22,083 bases of DNA, taken from the IMG/VR virus record IMGVR_UViG_3300032070_000782, positions 1-22,083 of that record; one strand, written 5' to 3'. Every line of letters starts with the position of its first letter. The first letter of the stretch is position 1. The translations under genes and the position numbers were made by a program. The notes below the pieces were generated by a model. It made no database searches. It was not told the origin of the DNA and was given only the letters and a program-made list of their open reading frames with translations. Shown in pieces: positions 7,432-14,200 of this stretch. This DNA comes from a virus.

Positions 7432-7617
7432 TCAATGTTTCCTGCTTATTTGCTTGTACCACCAGTTTGCCCAGGAAGCCAGAAACTGAAGCTGAAAAGG
7501 ACTTAAAGACGCAATGTAATCCAGTGTATAGCCGTATTCGTGTGCGATTAGGCCGAGGATTTGGGCATCTTGGTTTTGGCTGACCCAGCCTTCAATGTCT
7601 GAGGGAGATAGAAAAAA
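7432..7617 (-). CDS. -1 frame extension of the tail assembly chaperone (GT-like product)
   Basis: Past a T TTT TTC slippery site (7617-7611) the -1 frame stays open for 59 codons and stops at 7434-7432, one base before the tape measure start. The peptide looks genuine and helical (DAQILGLIAHEYGYTLDYIA, then PFQLQFLASWANWWYKQ), while no conventional gene occupies 7431-7547. The shift would give a 176-residue product in place of the 137-residue one. In lambda, gpG and gpGT are made in this way at the same place in the tail module, and the G/T arrangement is conserved across many siphoviruses. The frame and heptamer are read from the sequence; that slipping occurs is inferred. Confidence 0.75.
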   Translation of the reverse strand, partial: FFLSPSDIEGWVSQNQDAQILGLIAHEYGYTLDYIASLSPFQLQFLASWANWWYKQISRKH

Positions 7618-7961
7618 TTGTCAGGGCTCGCAATCAATTCACAGAGACGCGTGAGCTCTTCAGCTGGAAAATCATCTAGGTCCTTTTCGCTCTTCAACTC
7701 GGGATATGCTTTGTGCAAGAGCAGAAAGATCATTTTGCGCGTGCGTTCCCATTCATCAGAGATTTTATTGAGCTCCCAGAGGTCTTTCGCTGGCAATGTC
7801 GTGTATTTTACCTCTCCCAGAACTGGGTCTTTGATGGTTCTGATTTCTCTGGCCTTTTCCAGGATCCGTCTTGGATCGAATTTCTTGGCTATCTCTCGCT
7901 CCGCCGCCTCTTCTTTTTCGAACAGTTCCCTGCCAACTTCTGCAGGGCTCTTCTTAGGCAT
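7548..7961 (-). CDS. Tail assembly chaperone (lambda gpG-like), upstream frame
   Basis: The 137 residues are highly charged and helical (EVGRELFEKEEAAEREIAKK, about 8-27), with a central beta segment VLGEVKYTTLPAKD (about 47-60) and helices around RTRKMIFLLLHKAYPEL. This plan fits the small chaperones coded between tail tube and tape measure, which coat the tape measure during tail assembly. The start is supported by AGGAG upstream of the ATG. Codons 116-117 (TTT TTC) form the slippery site; the 20 residues after it (to KTKMPKSSA) are specific to the unshifted product. No sequence family is recognised with certainty, so the assignment rests on position, composition and the frameshift architecture. 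Confidence 0.75.
   Translation of the reverse strand: MPKKSPAEVGRELFEKEEAAEREIAKKFDPRRILEKAREIRTIKDPVLGEVKYTTLPAKDLWELNKISDEWERTRKMIFLLLHKAYPELKSEKDLDDFPAEELTRLCELIASPDNFFYLPQTLKAGSAKTKMPKSSA
7611..7617 (-). promoter_or_regulatory. Programmed -1 ribosomal frameshift slippery heptamer
   Basis: The minus strand reads T TTT TTC with spacing exactly in the X XXY YYZ register of the upstream chaperone frame. Slippage would re-pair TTT TTC with TTT TTT and continue at CTA. A 5-bp perfect hairpin (GGCTG, loop GGT, CAGCC) lies about 20 bases further on at 7590-7578, which is further than usual for a stimulator. Confidence 0.7.
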
Positions 7962-7972
7962 GCCTAGAGCTC

Positions 7973-8371
7973 CTAGTAGGTTCCGATAGTCAAGCTTGCT
8001 GCTTCGCCCGAGCCATCCTCGATGACAATGCCACTTTGCTCGTCGTGGAATCCGTGATGAAAGATAATAGCGTTACTCAACGTGTATTTCGGTTGACCAG
8101 TCGGTGTGGAGTTTGCAGGACCCAACAGAATCGTTATTTTCGTGCCTGCAAGAACCAGAGCCGCGTATGTCGTGTCAATGAACATCTTTTGAAAACTGAA
8201 TTTGAAGGTTTTGTTGCCGCTTTCAAGGACACATGGGACATCGCTGCCAAACTTGTAGTCCTTGATCACTTCCGCGTCAAGATCGAAAGTAACTCCCTTG
8301 ATGTAGCCTACTTCTACTGCATTAATGTTGATACTGCCGTTTCGACCGATGGCCGGTGTTGTATTTGGCAT
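7973..8371 (-). CDS. Probable major tail tube protein
   Basis: The 132 residues lie just before the chaperone and tape measure, the standard place for the tube protein. They show the tube-like order: an N-terminal strand (RNGSININAVEVGYIKGVTF, about 10-29), an extended central part (FKFSFQKMFID, about 56-66), and a C-terminal pair of strands (YTLSNAIIFHHGFHDEQSG, about 95-113; EAASLTIGTY at the end). These resemble the beta-sandwich tube fold in which GxxxxV and aliphatic strands alternate. The start is set by a good GAGGTGA ribosome binding site 10 bases upstream. No family was matched by search; length, position and pattern support the call. Confidence 0.7.
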   Translation of the reverse strand: MPNTTPAIGRNGSININAVEVGYIKGVTFDLDAEVIKDYKFGSDVPCVLESGNKTFKFSFQKMFIDTTYAALVLAGTKITILLGPANSTPTGQPKYTLSNAIIFHHGFHDEQSGIVIEDGSGEAASLTIGTY

Positions 8372-8381
8372 TTTTCATTTT

Positions 8382-8912
8382 TCACCTCTTGCTTCGCGGA
8401 GAACTGCGCATGGCAATTCTCTCTCGCAACAAGTTGGGCAGGTGACTAGCCAACATCATGTCAAGAAACTCTGATTTGTCAAGCTGAAAATGACTTTCAG
8501 GGATGCAGCTGAACTTGAGCTCCCACTGCTCATCATAACTTCTGATAAACTCTTCCCGGCAGAGACCATTGAGGGCTCGCTCATACTCCTGCTTTCCCAA
8601 GACGAATGCAAGGCCAATCCAAGCCCTATAATACCGATCATTCTCGCCCAAGTACAGCAGGATCTTCCGGGTTGCCGACAAGAAATGTTGAAAGTTACGG
8701 TCCTTAAGCCCCTTGAAAGTTTGATAAGGCACGTCGTCAAAACGGCCACACCAGACTTCAAGCGCGTAAACGTGAAGGAGCTGCTGAAACAGATGCTCAC
8801 TCATCTTCGTCTGAGGATAGTAGGGCTCGCTTTCAGGCAAGAGCCTATCCAGGATTTTCATGCAGAAGTTAACCAGCTTCTTAAAAAAGTGAAGCTTCAA
8901 TTCTGTGTGCAT
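8382..8912 (-). CDS. Unknown helical protein in the tail module
   Basis: The 176 residues are predicted largely helical, with many aromatic and charged residues (LFQQLLHVYALEVWCGRFDD, about 42-61; YYRAWIGLAFVLGKQEYERA, about 94-113). No membrane segment or catalytic motif is visible. It lies between the possible tail terminator and the tail tube, a place that in other siphoviruses holds small accessory assembly proteins. The C-terminal end, RSSPRSKR, is basic. The stop overlaps the ribosome binding site of the tail tube gene, indicating operon membership. I do not recognise a family and give no function. Confidence 0.6.
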   Translation of the reverse strand: MHTELKLHFFKKLVNFCMKILDRLLPESEPYYPQTKMSEHLFQQLLHVYALEVWCGRFDDVPYQTFKGLKDRNFQHFLSATRKILLYLGENDRYYRAWIGLAFVLGKQEYERALNGLCREEFIRSYDEQWELKFSCIPESHFQLDKSEFLDMMLASHLPNLLRERIAMRSSPRSKR

Positions 8913-8922
8913 ACATGCACTC

Positions 8923-9348
8923 TCAAGGCGTGAAATGCAGCAAAGCCTGGAACCTCACTACACCGCCATACCAAAGTTTGCCTCTTGTCCTGATTTCGCC
9001 AGGACTGAAAAAAGTCGGCGTAGTATCCTTGACGGTTCCGCCAAGGCTCCTATCGGCAAGAACCGCGTCCATCACGTCGCCCATCGGCGCAAGGACATCA
9101 GTAAACCAGTTAGTAGGCTCAGTTTCGCGGATTATGACTATAACAGAAAAATTGATCTTGTTCTCTAGGAGACTGCCGAAAGCACCCTGCTTAACCTCAG
9201 TGTGCTCCGGGTTGATTACAGCCATAGGCACGTCTGCAACCCTGAAGTCTTCGCCCAACACGACATTCTTGATTGAAGAGACAGCCTGAAGGTCACTCTT
9301 GACCTTGTCGAAGACGGCCTTGTAAGAATCATAAAACTTGTTGGTCAT
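8923..9348 (-). CDS. Possible tail terminator / tail completion protein
   Basis: The 141 residues follow the HK97-gp10-like gene with an ATGA overlap, the usual location of the tail terminator (lambda gpU or HK97 gp10 neighbour). The pattern fits small terminators: an N-terminal helix (KFYDSYKAVFDKVKSDLQ, about 4-21), a beta strand region with VPMAVINPEHTEVKQ (about 40-54), a strand with NFSVIVIIRETEP (about 66-78), a helix DVLAPMGDVMDAVLADRS, and a final strand, GGVVRFQALLHF. Such proteins cap the tail tube and join it to the neck. The identification is by gene order and secondary structure only. Confidence 0.5.
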   Translation of the reverse strand: MTNKFYDSYKAVFDKVKSDLQAVSSIKNVVLGEDFRVADVPMAVINPEHTEVKQGAFGSLLENKINFSVIVIIRETEPTNWFTDVLAPMGDVMDAVLADRSLGGTVKDTTPTFFSPGEIRTRGKLWYGGVVRFQALLHFTP

Positions 9349-9779
9349 CCTTGCGTTGCCTCTTCAAACACCTTCTGCCACAACTCAGCAATCTTCTCTT
9401 TCAGATCCTCAACAGTCTCACGGACAAACGGCTGCGGCCTCGTTCCCGGATGATGAACGAGTGTTGTGAAGACTATTTTCCCGCCTACATCGAAGCGTAA
9501 CACACTGGCAAACATCGGACGAATCTCATGAGGAAGCGTGCCATACTCAACGTAAACAGCGTATGGCACCGTTGGACCGACGGATCCACTAAGCCCTTCA
9601 GCCTGTTTCTGGATGCTTCCTACAAGACGTCCGGACTTGACAGGAGCCTTGGACATCATGTCAGCATAACCATAATCAACAGCACCCGCGACAAGTCCAG
9701 GCAGCGACTCGCTTTGAACCTTCTCTGCGAATATGACGAGGTTCAAACCCCGCTGCTGAACTTCAACTGTAAATGACAA
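9345..9779 (-). CDS. HK97-gp10-like neck / head-tail joining protein
   Basis: The 144 residues show the pattern I know from HK97 gp10-like proteins: an N-terminal helix leading to APVKSGRLVGSI (about 45-56), then VPYAVYVEYGTLPHEIRP (about 71-88), and PGTRPQPFVRETVEDLKEKI (about 111-130). The K/R-S/T-G-x-L and Y-x-x-Y-V-E-Y-G-T motifs, followed by a P-x-P-F-x helix, are the strongest evidence. It acts in the neck, between head connector and tail. It lies between the connector gene (2-base gap) and the possible tail terminator (4-base ATGA overlap), in conserved order. Confidence 0.8.
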   Translation of the reverse strand: MSFTVEVQQRGLNLVIFAEKVQSESLPGLVAGAVDYGYADMMSKAPVKSGRLVGSIQKQAEGLSGSVGPTVPYAVYVEYGTLPHEIRPMFASVLRFDVGGKIVFTTLVHHPGTRPQPFVRETVEDLKEKIAELWQKVFEEATQG

Positions 9780-9781
9780 TC

Positions 9782-10645
9782 TCAGCCCACCGCAACTGTC
9801 CGACGCACGTGTGGCGTCAACATAACCTGGAACTGCTGCGTCAACGCTTCAGGAATCAAAACTTTCATGCTCGTTTCGTCAGCACGGACTACAGGGCTTA
9901 ACTTCCGCTGCAGGATCTCGTGAAGCAAGTTACTGGATACTTGAATGCAGACATGGTTAACCAGGCCAGGCGTTGCACTGTACCCGGCAGTGTAAGAGAC
10001 TCGGATGCTTTGTTCTCGGATTGCAGGGAACTTGTTGACAAGCATCATTTGCCCTGCCTCGCTATTCAGGATGTAGTCTTCAGATGCAACTGATACCCAG
10101 TTAGGCGTGATCCCGTAGCCTTGATCATTATATTCCACTTTTGAAACAGATAAAACAGGGTAATATCTAAGGTCTATCCATGGATTCTGGTAGTCATGCA
10201 TCTCGTTTGTGAAAGCCTTGCCGCCGCTACTGAAGAAACCAGCGGGCACACGGCAGAAACTGTCAATCAGCCCTTGCACGGATACGATGAGAATGTCCAA
10301 GAAAGTGTCGAAGGCAGCATCGCTGGCATAACCGAGATCGGTGTAGGCGATTTTGCTGTAAGCCTTCACATCATCCTTGGTGCAGTAGGCAACCGTTCCA
10401 GGAACGACGCCCTCAGTGATTATGGTCCAAGTGAAAGTGTGGTTTTGACTTGGATCTGCAAAGCTGATGTTGATCTGAAAATTCGTTGCGTCCGGGCTGC
10501 TTGGCCAATAATCGCGTGCTCCTAGGTCGTCTTCAGGTTGCAGAGTAATCTCTTTCAGAGCAGGAGCAAAGCCCAAACCGTGAGGAACGGTCACTGCTGT
10601 TTGTCCTGCAAGAACGGTGGCCGTTCCATTTTTGACAGTCGTCAA
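9782..10645 (-). CDS. Head-tail connector protein with an extra N-terminal beta domain
   Basis: The 287 residues have two parts. Residues about 1-82 form a beta domain (TATVLAGQTAVTVPHGLGFA, then INISFADPSQNHTFTWTI) that looks like the small lectin-like or H-type modules found on phage structural proteins. From about residue 84 (VAYCTKDDVKAYSKIAYTDL) the protein resembles gp6-like connectors: helices around FDTFLDILIVSVQGLIDSFC, a beta part (VLSVSKVEYNDQGYG, SVASEDYILN) and a helical end (HVCIQVSSNLLHEILQRKLS). Connectors attach under the portal and provide the docking surface for the neck. The added N-terminal domain is unusual and may be exposed on the virion. Head-tail connector identity is from gene order plus pattern. 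Confidence 0.7.
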   Translation of the reverse strand: MTTVKNGTATVLAGQTAVTVPHGLGFAPALKEITLQPEDDLGARDYWPSSPDATNFQINISFADPSQNHTFTWTIITEGVVPGTVAYCTKDDVKAYSKIAYTDLGYASDAAFDTFLDILIVSVQGLIDSFCRVPAGFFSSGGKAFTNEMHDYQNPWIDLRYYPVLSVSKVEYNDQGYGITPNWVSVASEDYILNSEAGQMMLVNKFPAIREQSIRVSYTAGYSATPGLVNHVCIQVSSNLLHEILQRKLSPVVRADETSMKVLIPEALTQQFQVMLTPHVRRTVAVG

Positions 10646-10647
10646 TC

Positions 10648-12522
10648 TTAATCAACCATCGTCTTCAATGTCGCTACAATTACGGGGCGCGAAGAAACAT
10701 TCTGACTCACCGAAGGACAAGTTGACGGAAGGTCCCAGGAAGTGCTTGTGAAAACGCAGCCATCCCACATTTTGTAAGTAGATGTAGAAGGAAATATTGA
10801 CGTTGCCGATGCACGAGTAAAAGCCATCGTCGCGTCGCTCGTAGTTACTCCAACCCAGACCACTTGACCAGTAACCCAGACATTCGTAATGTTCACTTGA
10901 AATGCTCCTGTCGCCGCTGTGCTTATATTGGCACTTTCGTAAAGCAATGCTCCGCCGTAAGGTGATTTGTTATTATCCGCCCAAATCGAGAGTTTCATGT
11001 TTTGCCCGGCGCTGAGAGTTGCAATGTTGAATATCAACTCCGTTATGTTGCCCGCCTTTGGAATGAGCATTGGCTGGAGCCAGGTGCGATTGATAACGCC
11101 GGCTTGTCCGGTGCTCGGAGTATTCCAGAAAGGCAAAACACAGATTGTCTGGGAGTCTCCGATGTTATCGTGCAAAATAGGCATTCCAGCCAGACTATAA
11201 TTTATCGCGTAGGTGCAGCCGACAAACCTGTTGCCAGTAACGCTCGGGTAATATGCGGTTGAAGAGATGACGATACCGGTAGGCGTGTCAAAAATGTCGT
11301 TAGCTTTGATACTTATGTTTTCAGCTCCAGGTCCGAGCTGTATGCCCACGAGCTTACAGCTATAGATCTGATTTTCTTCAGCAATAATATTATCAGCGTA
11401 AGCAAAATTCATGCCATAGCTCCCTGCACCTTCACCGTATATCTTGTTTCCACGAAAAGTGCCATTCGAGTCAACACTACTGCTTGCGTCCAAACCATAG
11501 GTCCCTCGGAATGTTATTTGATTTCCCTCTGCAATCCCGTACGGTCCGATATCAATGGATGTGCTACTTGCGTATTTGATGATGTTCCCGACCACAACAC
11601 TATAGCTTGAAGAAAGAAGTTCGATGCCTTCATCATCTGTGCTGTGGTATATGTCTCCACCTGGAAGTTTGTCGATGGTGTTATACATAACCATGCAGTC
11701 GGATCCACCGCCCTGTTTTCCAGCTGGAGGTGAGTCAGTACTGCATTCAATTGCGCTATCATTTAAGTTTCTGAAATCATTGAAGCAGACCCAAAGCATA
11801 CTACTGTTCTCCCAGCGGATACCAGAACCGCCTATCTCGTCGTATTCACTGCTATGCCTGTAATCAGGTTGACGAATGAAGAGATGTTCAAAATGGCTGC
11901 TGTCAACATTCTGGATGAAGACAGCGGGGACAATGCTCTGATTATGGTGGTAAATCATCATGTTGTAGAGACCGACATTTTCAATCCGTGTCGTCTGTGT
12001 TCCATAGAAGTGAAAGACGCTTTGAGTTGCTGTGGACCTCTGATCAATAATTGTGCTTGTTCCTGAGCCTACAAAAATTGTGTCATTCGTGGTAACAGGA
12101 ACTTCACCTTCAAAAATGTAATGACCTTTGCGTATCCACGTTAAGCCTTGATGGAGACCGGCTTGACGGACAATGTCACTATGGTTCGTGCTATAGGAAG
12201 TCAACCCGCCCGTTGTTGCGTTCTGCAGAACAGCATAAGAGTCTATAAGGCATACGATATCAGTTACTTCTTTCTGCAGGCCTGAAAGCGAACTGTTCAC
12301 GGGAATATTAATAGTTCCATTCAGAAGTTCTACTTGAGCTTCCAGAAACTCTATTCTCGCCTCAAGTCTAATTACGAAATCGATGTTGACGTTAGCACCC
12401 TGTCCCGCAGCCCATCCCCCGGCAAGAGCCAACCCTATCATCAGACTTAACAGAATTGCTCCTTGCCACCACTTCACCGAAAGAATTGCAGTTTTGAAAC
12501 TAGGTTTTTCGTTTTCTCCCAT
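10648..12522 (-). CDS. Membrane-anchored right-handed beta-helix surface protein
   Basis: The 624 residues begin with a short cytoplasmic part and one transmembrane segment (about 19-41). A short coiled coil follows (FVIRLEARIEFLEAQVELLN, about 49-68). A long parallel beta-helix (about 100-460) contains repeated turns such as GNIIKYASSTSIDIGPYGIA and NIIAEENQIYSCKLVGIQLG, of the NosD/pectate-lyase type. A C-terminal beta-sandwich of about 150 residues (SIWADNNKSPYGGALLYESA) looks carbohydrate-binding. Numerous N-x-S/T sequons suggest an extracytoplasmic location. Tail spikes use such helices to bind or cut glycans, but they lack a membrane anchor, so this could be a host-surface protein encoded by the virus. 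It lies between capsid and connector genes, overlapping the preceding gene by 23 bases. Confidence 0.75.
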   Translation of the reverse strand: MGENEKPSFKTAILSVKWWQGAILLSLMIGLALAGGWAAGQGANVNIDFVIRLEARIEFLEAQVELLNGTINIPVNSSLSGLQKEVTDIVCLIDSYAVLQNATTGGLTSYSTNHSDIVRQAGLHQGLTWIRKGHYIFEGEVPVTTNDTIFVGSGTSTIIDQRSTATQSVFHFYGTQTTRIENVGLYNMMIYHHNQSIVPAVFIQNVDSSHFEHLFIRQPDYRHSSEYDEIGGSGIRWENSSMLWVCFNDFRNLNDSAIECSTDSPPAGKQGGGSDCMVMYNTIDKLPGGDIYHSTDDEGIELLSSSYSVVVGNIIKYASSTSIDIGPYGIAEGNQITFRGTYGLDASSSVDSNGTFRGNKIYGEGAGSYGMNFAYADNIIAEENQIYSCKLVGIQLGPGAENISIKANDIFDTPTGIVISSTAYYPSVTGNRFVGCTYAINYSLAGMPILHDNIGDSQTICVLPFWNTPSTGQAGVINRTWLQPMLIPKAGNITELIFNIATLSAGQNMKLSIWADNNKSPYGGALLYESANISTAATGAFQVNITNVWVTGQVVWVGVTTSDATMAFTRASATSIFPSTSTYKMWDGCVFTSTSWDLPSTCPSVSQNVSSRPVIVATLKTMVD

Positions 12523-12985
12523 ATTGTTCGCCCCATAAACTCATGAACTCAACCAAGGCCAAGAGTTTCTTGACAAGCCAACCCTGTTCCCGGTCAAACT
12601 GACGATCTCGCCCCATCGAGAGCACGTAAACTGTGACGGGCACGATTGGAGGAAGCTTCCCTTCCTTAATCTTCTTGTACCGGCAGACGCCGCAAGTCAA
12701 ATGCCGCCGCAAGAGATTGTAATCGCAAAGATTCACACATTCAGGCACACCGAACAAACGCGCCCACCGGGACCTTTTCCTAGCCGTCGGTTCTGGAAGA
12801 CTGTAAACGGCAAAGGTGTTGCCGCTTTGGTCGAACCCGTACAAGATATGATCGTTCAATTTGTAGAATGGCGTTATGCCGTACGCGAGGGCTCGGAGCT
12901 CGACTGGACTCAGTTTTAGGAGGGGCTTCGAAATATCCTGCATGTCAAGCCAGAGGCCTCGGGTACCTGATGAACAATTAGTCAT
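12500..12985 (-). CDS. Cys4 putative metal-binding protein, unknown function
   Basis: I do not recognise a family. The 161 residues contain four cysteines in a likely zinc knuckle pair: C83-x3-C87 and C98-x2-C101 (context PECVNLC and LTCGVCRYKK). The N-terminal part (about 20-62) looks like a small alpha/beta domain ending in NTFAVYSLPEP, and a basic stretch (ARKRSRWARL, about 68-77) precedes the first cysteine pair. The C-terminal region is helical with a basic tail, GRKRKT. The gene lies 76 bases after the major capsid gene and overlaps the start of the beta-helix gene by 23 bases. A role in nucleic-acid binding or capsid completion would be a guess. Confidence 0.6.
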   Translation of the reverse strand: MTNCSSGTRGLWLDMQDISKPLLKLSPVELRALAYGITPFYKLNDHILYGFDQSGNTFAVYSLPEPTARKRSRWARLFGVPECVNLCDYNLLRRHLTCGVCRYKKIKEGKLPPIVPVTVYVLSMGRDRQFDREQGWLVKKLLALVEFMSLWGEQYGRKRKT

Positions 12986-13015
12986 TATGAACGTTGAAAC
13001 GTGAAATTCCGAAGG

Positions 13016-13043
13016 AAAAAGGGGAAAGAGACTGGAAAAGTAG
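13016..13043 (-). terminator. Pyrimidine-rich candidate terminator after the major capsid gene
   Basis: The minus strand carries a run of C and T about 20-45 bases past the capsid stop codon, including CTTTCCCCCTTTTTCC-like sequence. Such tracts can pause or end archaeal transcription, and this one would keep capsid mRNA more abundant than downstream messages. No hairpin is evident, and this is only a candidate. Confidence 0.3.
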
Positions 13044-13061
13044 CTAGAACGTATCTGTAGA

Positions 13062-14105
13062 TTAGCTTTGGTGCGTGATTTTGCAGATGCTGTTGACGCT
13101 GCCGTACTGGGCGCCGCCGTCCATGTGAGTTATCACGTAACTTGACAACTCCGTTGGAACACGATAGACTTCGACTGTAGGCTCATTTTGCAGAGCTGCC
13201 CAAATCGAGCTTTGACCTTTCAGACCGACGTAAGCAAGTTTCTTGTCAGCTGCCGGGAACACAGTGTCAAAGTATGGGTCTGCGTACCAGTCAAGCCCTA
13301 ACGCATGGGCTTTCATTCCTAGACCACTCTTCATCAGGTCATTGAGGCTGCCGTAGTATTGTGTCATCGCATCTGTTGTGCCAAAAGCTGTCCACATGTT
13401 GCTCGGTGAGGTCACGATGAAGTCGGCGATGAAACCGTCTGCAGCATTCAGCTTGATTGCGTTTCGGACGTCAGCGAATGTGAGTACCGAAGTTGCCGCT
13501 GCGCTCACAGTGTTTCCTGCGCCTGCTGACAAGGCGATACAGACTTTCGTGAAAATGCCCTGGCGAACGCATCCGCCGTGGACCCTGCCGAGCTGCTCGA
13601 CAAAATTTAAGGCAGACGTGTTTGCGAGCAAATCAGAAATCTGAGTTACCTTGCCGAACGGTGCAAGCGTCACTGTTCTCTTCGCAACTGTTGGGTCAGC
13701 TGCAGAGAGAGCTGAGCCTTCTGTCCAATCCGCGTAAGCCGGCTGCGTGAGGACCTGCGTGTCAATCGTCTTGCCAGCGCCCTTCGGAACATCAGCAATC
13801 ATGCAGACCTCTCGAAGGTCTGACCAGTTGTTCAGTTCCAGGAGCGCGCGGGCTTGCACGGTCGTTGGGAGCGCGATGTTGCTCGTGCTCGTCAAGAGTT
13901 CCTTGACTGTCATTTTTGCAGCGTCGCTTTCATTGAAGCTTCTCAGCTTCTCGACAAGGCTTCGTTTCTTCTGGGCAGCAAAGATTTCCCGTGCCGTCAA
14001 ATGGAAATAGGGCGAAAGGTCTTCTTTCGTAACGAGTTGATCGAGAACCTTGCCGATTCTGTCGTCTATCGTCTTGAATGATTCTTGAATCTGTTTGTCG
14101 TCCAT
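13062..14105 (-). CDS. Major capsid protein, HK97 fold
   Basis: The 347 residues form the icosahedral shell. An N-terminal helical, charged delta-like region (about 1-70, with FHLTAREIFAAQKKRSLVEK) is followed by the HK97-like body. Visible elements are the E-loop area (VPKGAGKTIDTQVLTQPAYA, about 105-124), ADWTEGSALSAADPTVAKRT (about 124-143), where HK97-fold proteins commonly have the E-G pattern before a V-T-L-x-P-F-G-K strand, then the helix and P-domain (LNFVEQLGRVHGGCVRQGIF), and the A-domain (FIVTSPSNMWTAF, about 228-240). The C-terminus ends near YGSVNSICKITH. A strong GGAGG lies six bases before the ATG. It follows the protease-scaffold gene in the classical order. Confidence 0.88.
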   Translation of the reverse strand: MDDKQIQESFKTIDDRIGKVLDQLVTKEDLSPYFHLTAREIFAAQKKRSLVEKLRSFNESDAAKMTVKELLTSTSNIALPTTVQARALLELNNWSDLREVCMIADVPKGAGKTIDTQVLTQPAYADWTEGSALSAADPTVAKRTVTLAPFGKVTQISDLLANTSALNFVEQLGRVHGGCVRQGIFTKVCIALSAGAGNTVSAAATSVLTFADVRNAIKLNAADGFIADFIVTSPSNMWTAFGTTDAMTQYYGSLNDLMKSGLGMKAHALGLDWYADPYFDTVFPAADKKLAYVGLKGQSSIWAALQNEPTVEVYRVPTELSSYVITHMDGGAQYGSVNSICKITHQS

Positions 14106-14111
14106 TCTATT

Positions 14112-14116
14112 CCTCC
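14112..14116 (-). promoter_or_regulatory. Strong ribosome binding site of the major capsid gene
   Basis: The minus strand reads GGAGG six bases before the capsid ATG. It is among the best Shine-Dalgarno matches in the window, as expected for the most abundant virion protein. Confidence 0.7.
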
Positions 14117-14200
14117 AATCCGTTTATGACCCACATTTCGCCTCTGGGCTCACCCAAAAGAGTCGGAGGGCCAACTCGCCGCAAACTAAAGACTGAAAAC

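Noticed and set aside
7578-7590. Hairpin downstream of the slippery site as frameshift stimulator
   Set aside because: The stem is perfect but only 5 bp and about 20 bases away, beyond the common 5-9 base spacing. It is mentioned but not claimed as functional.
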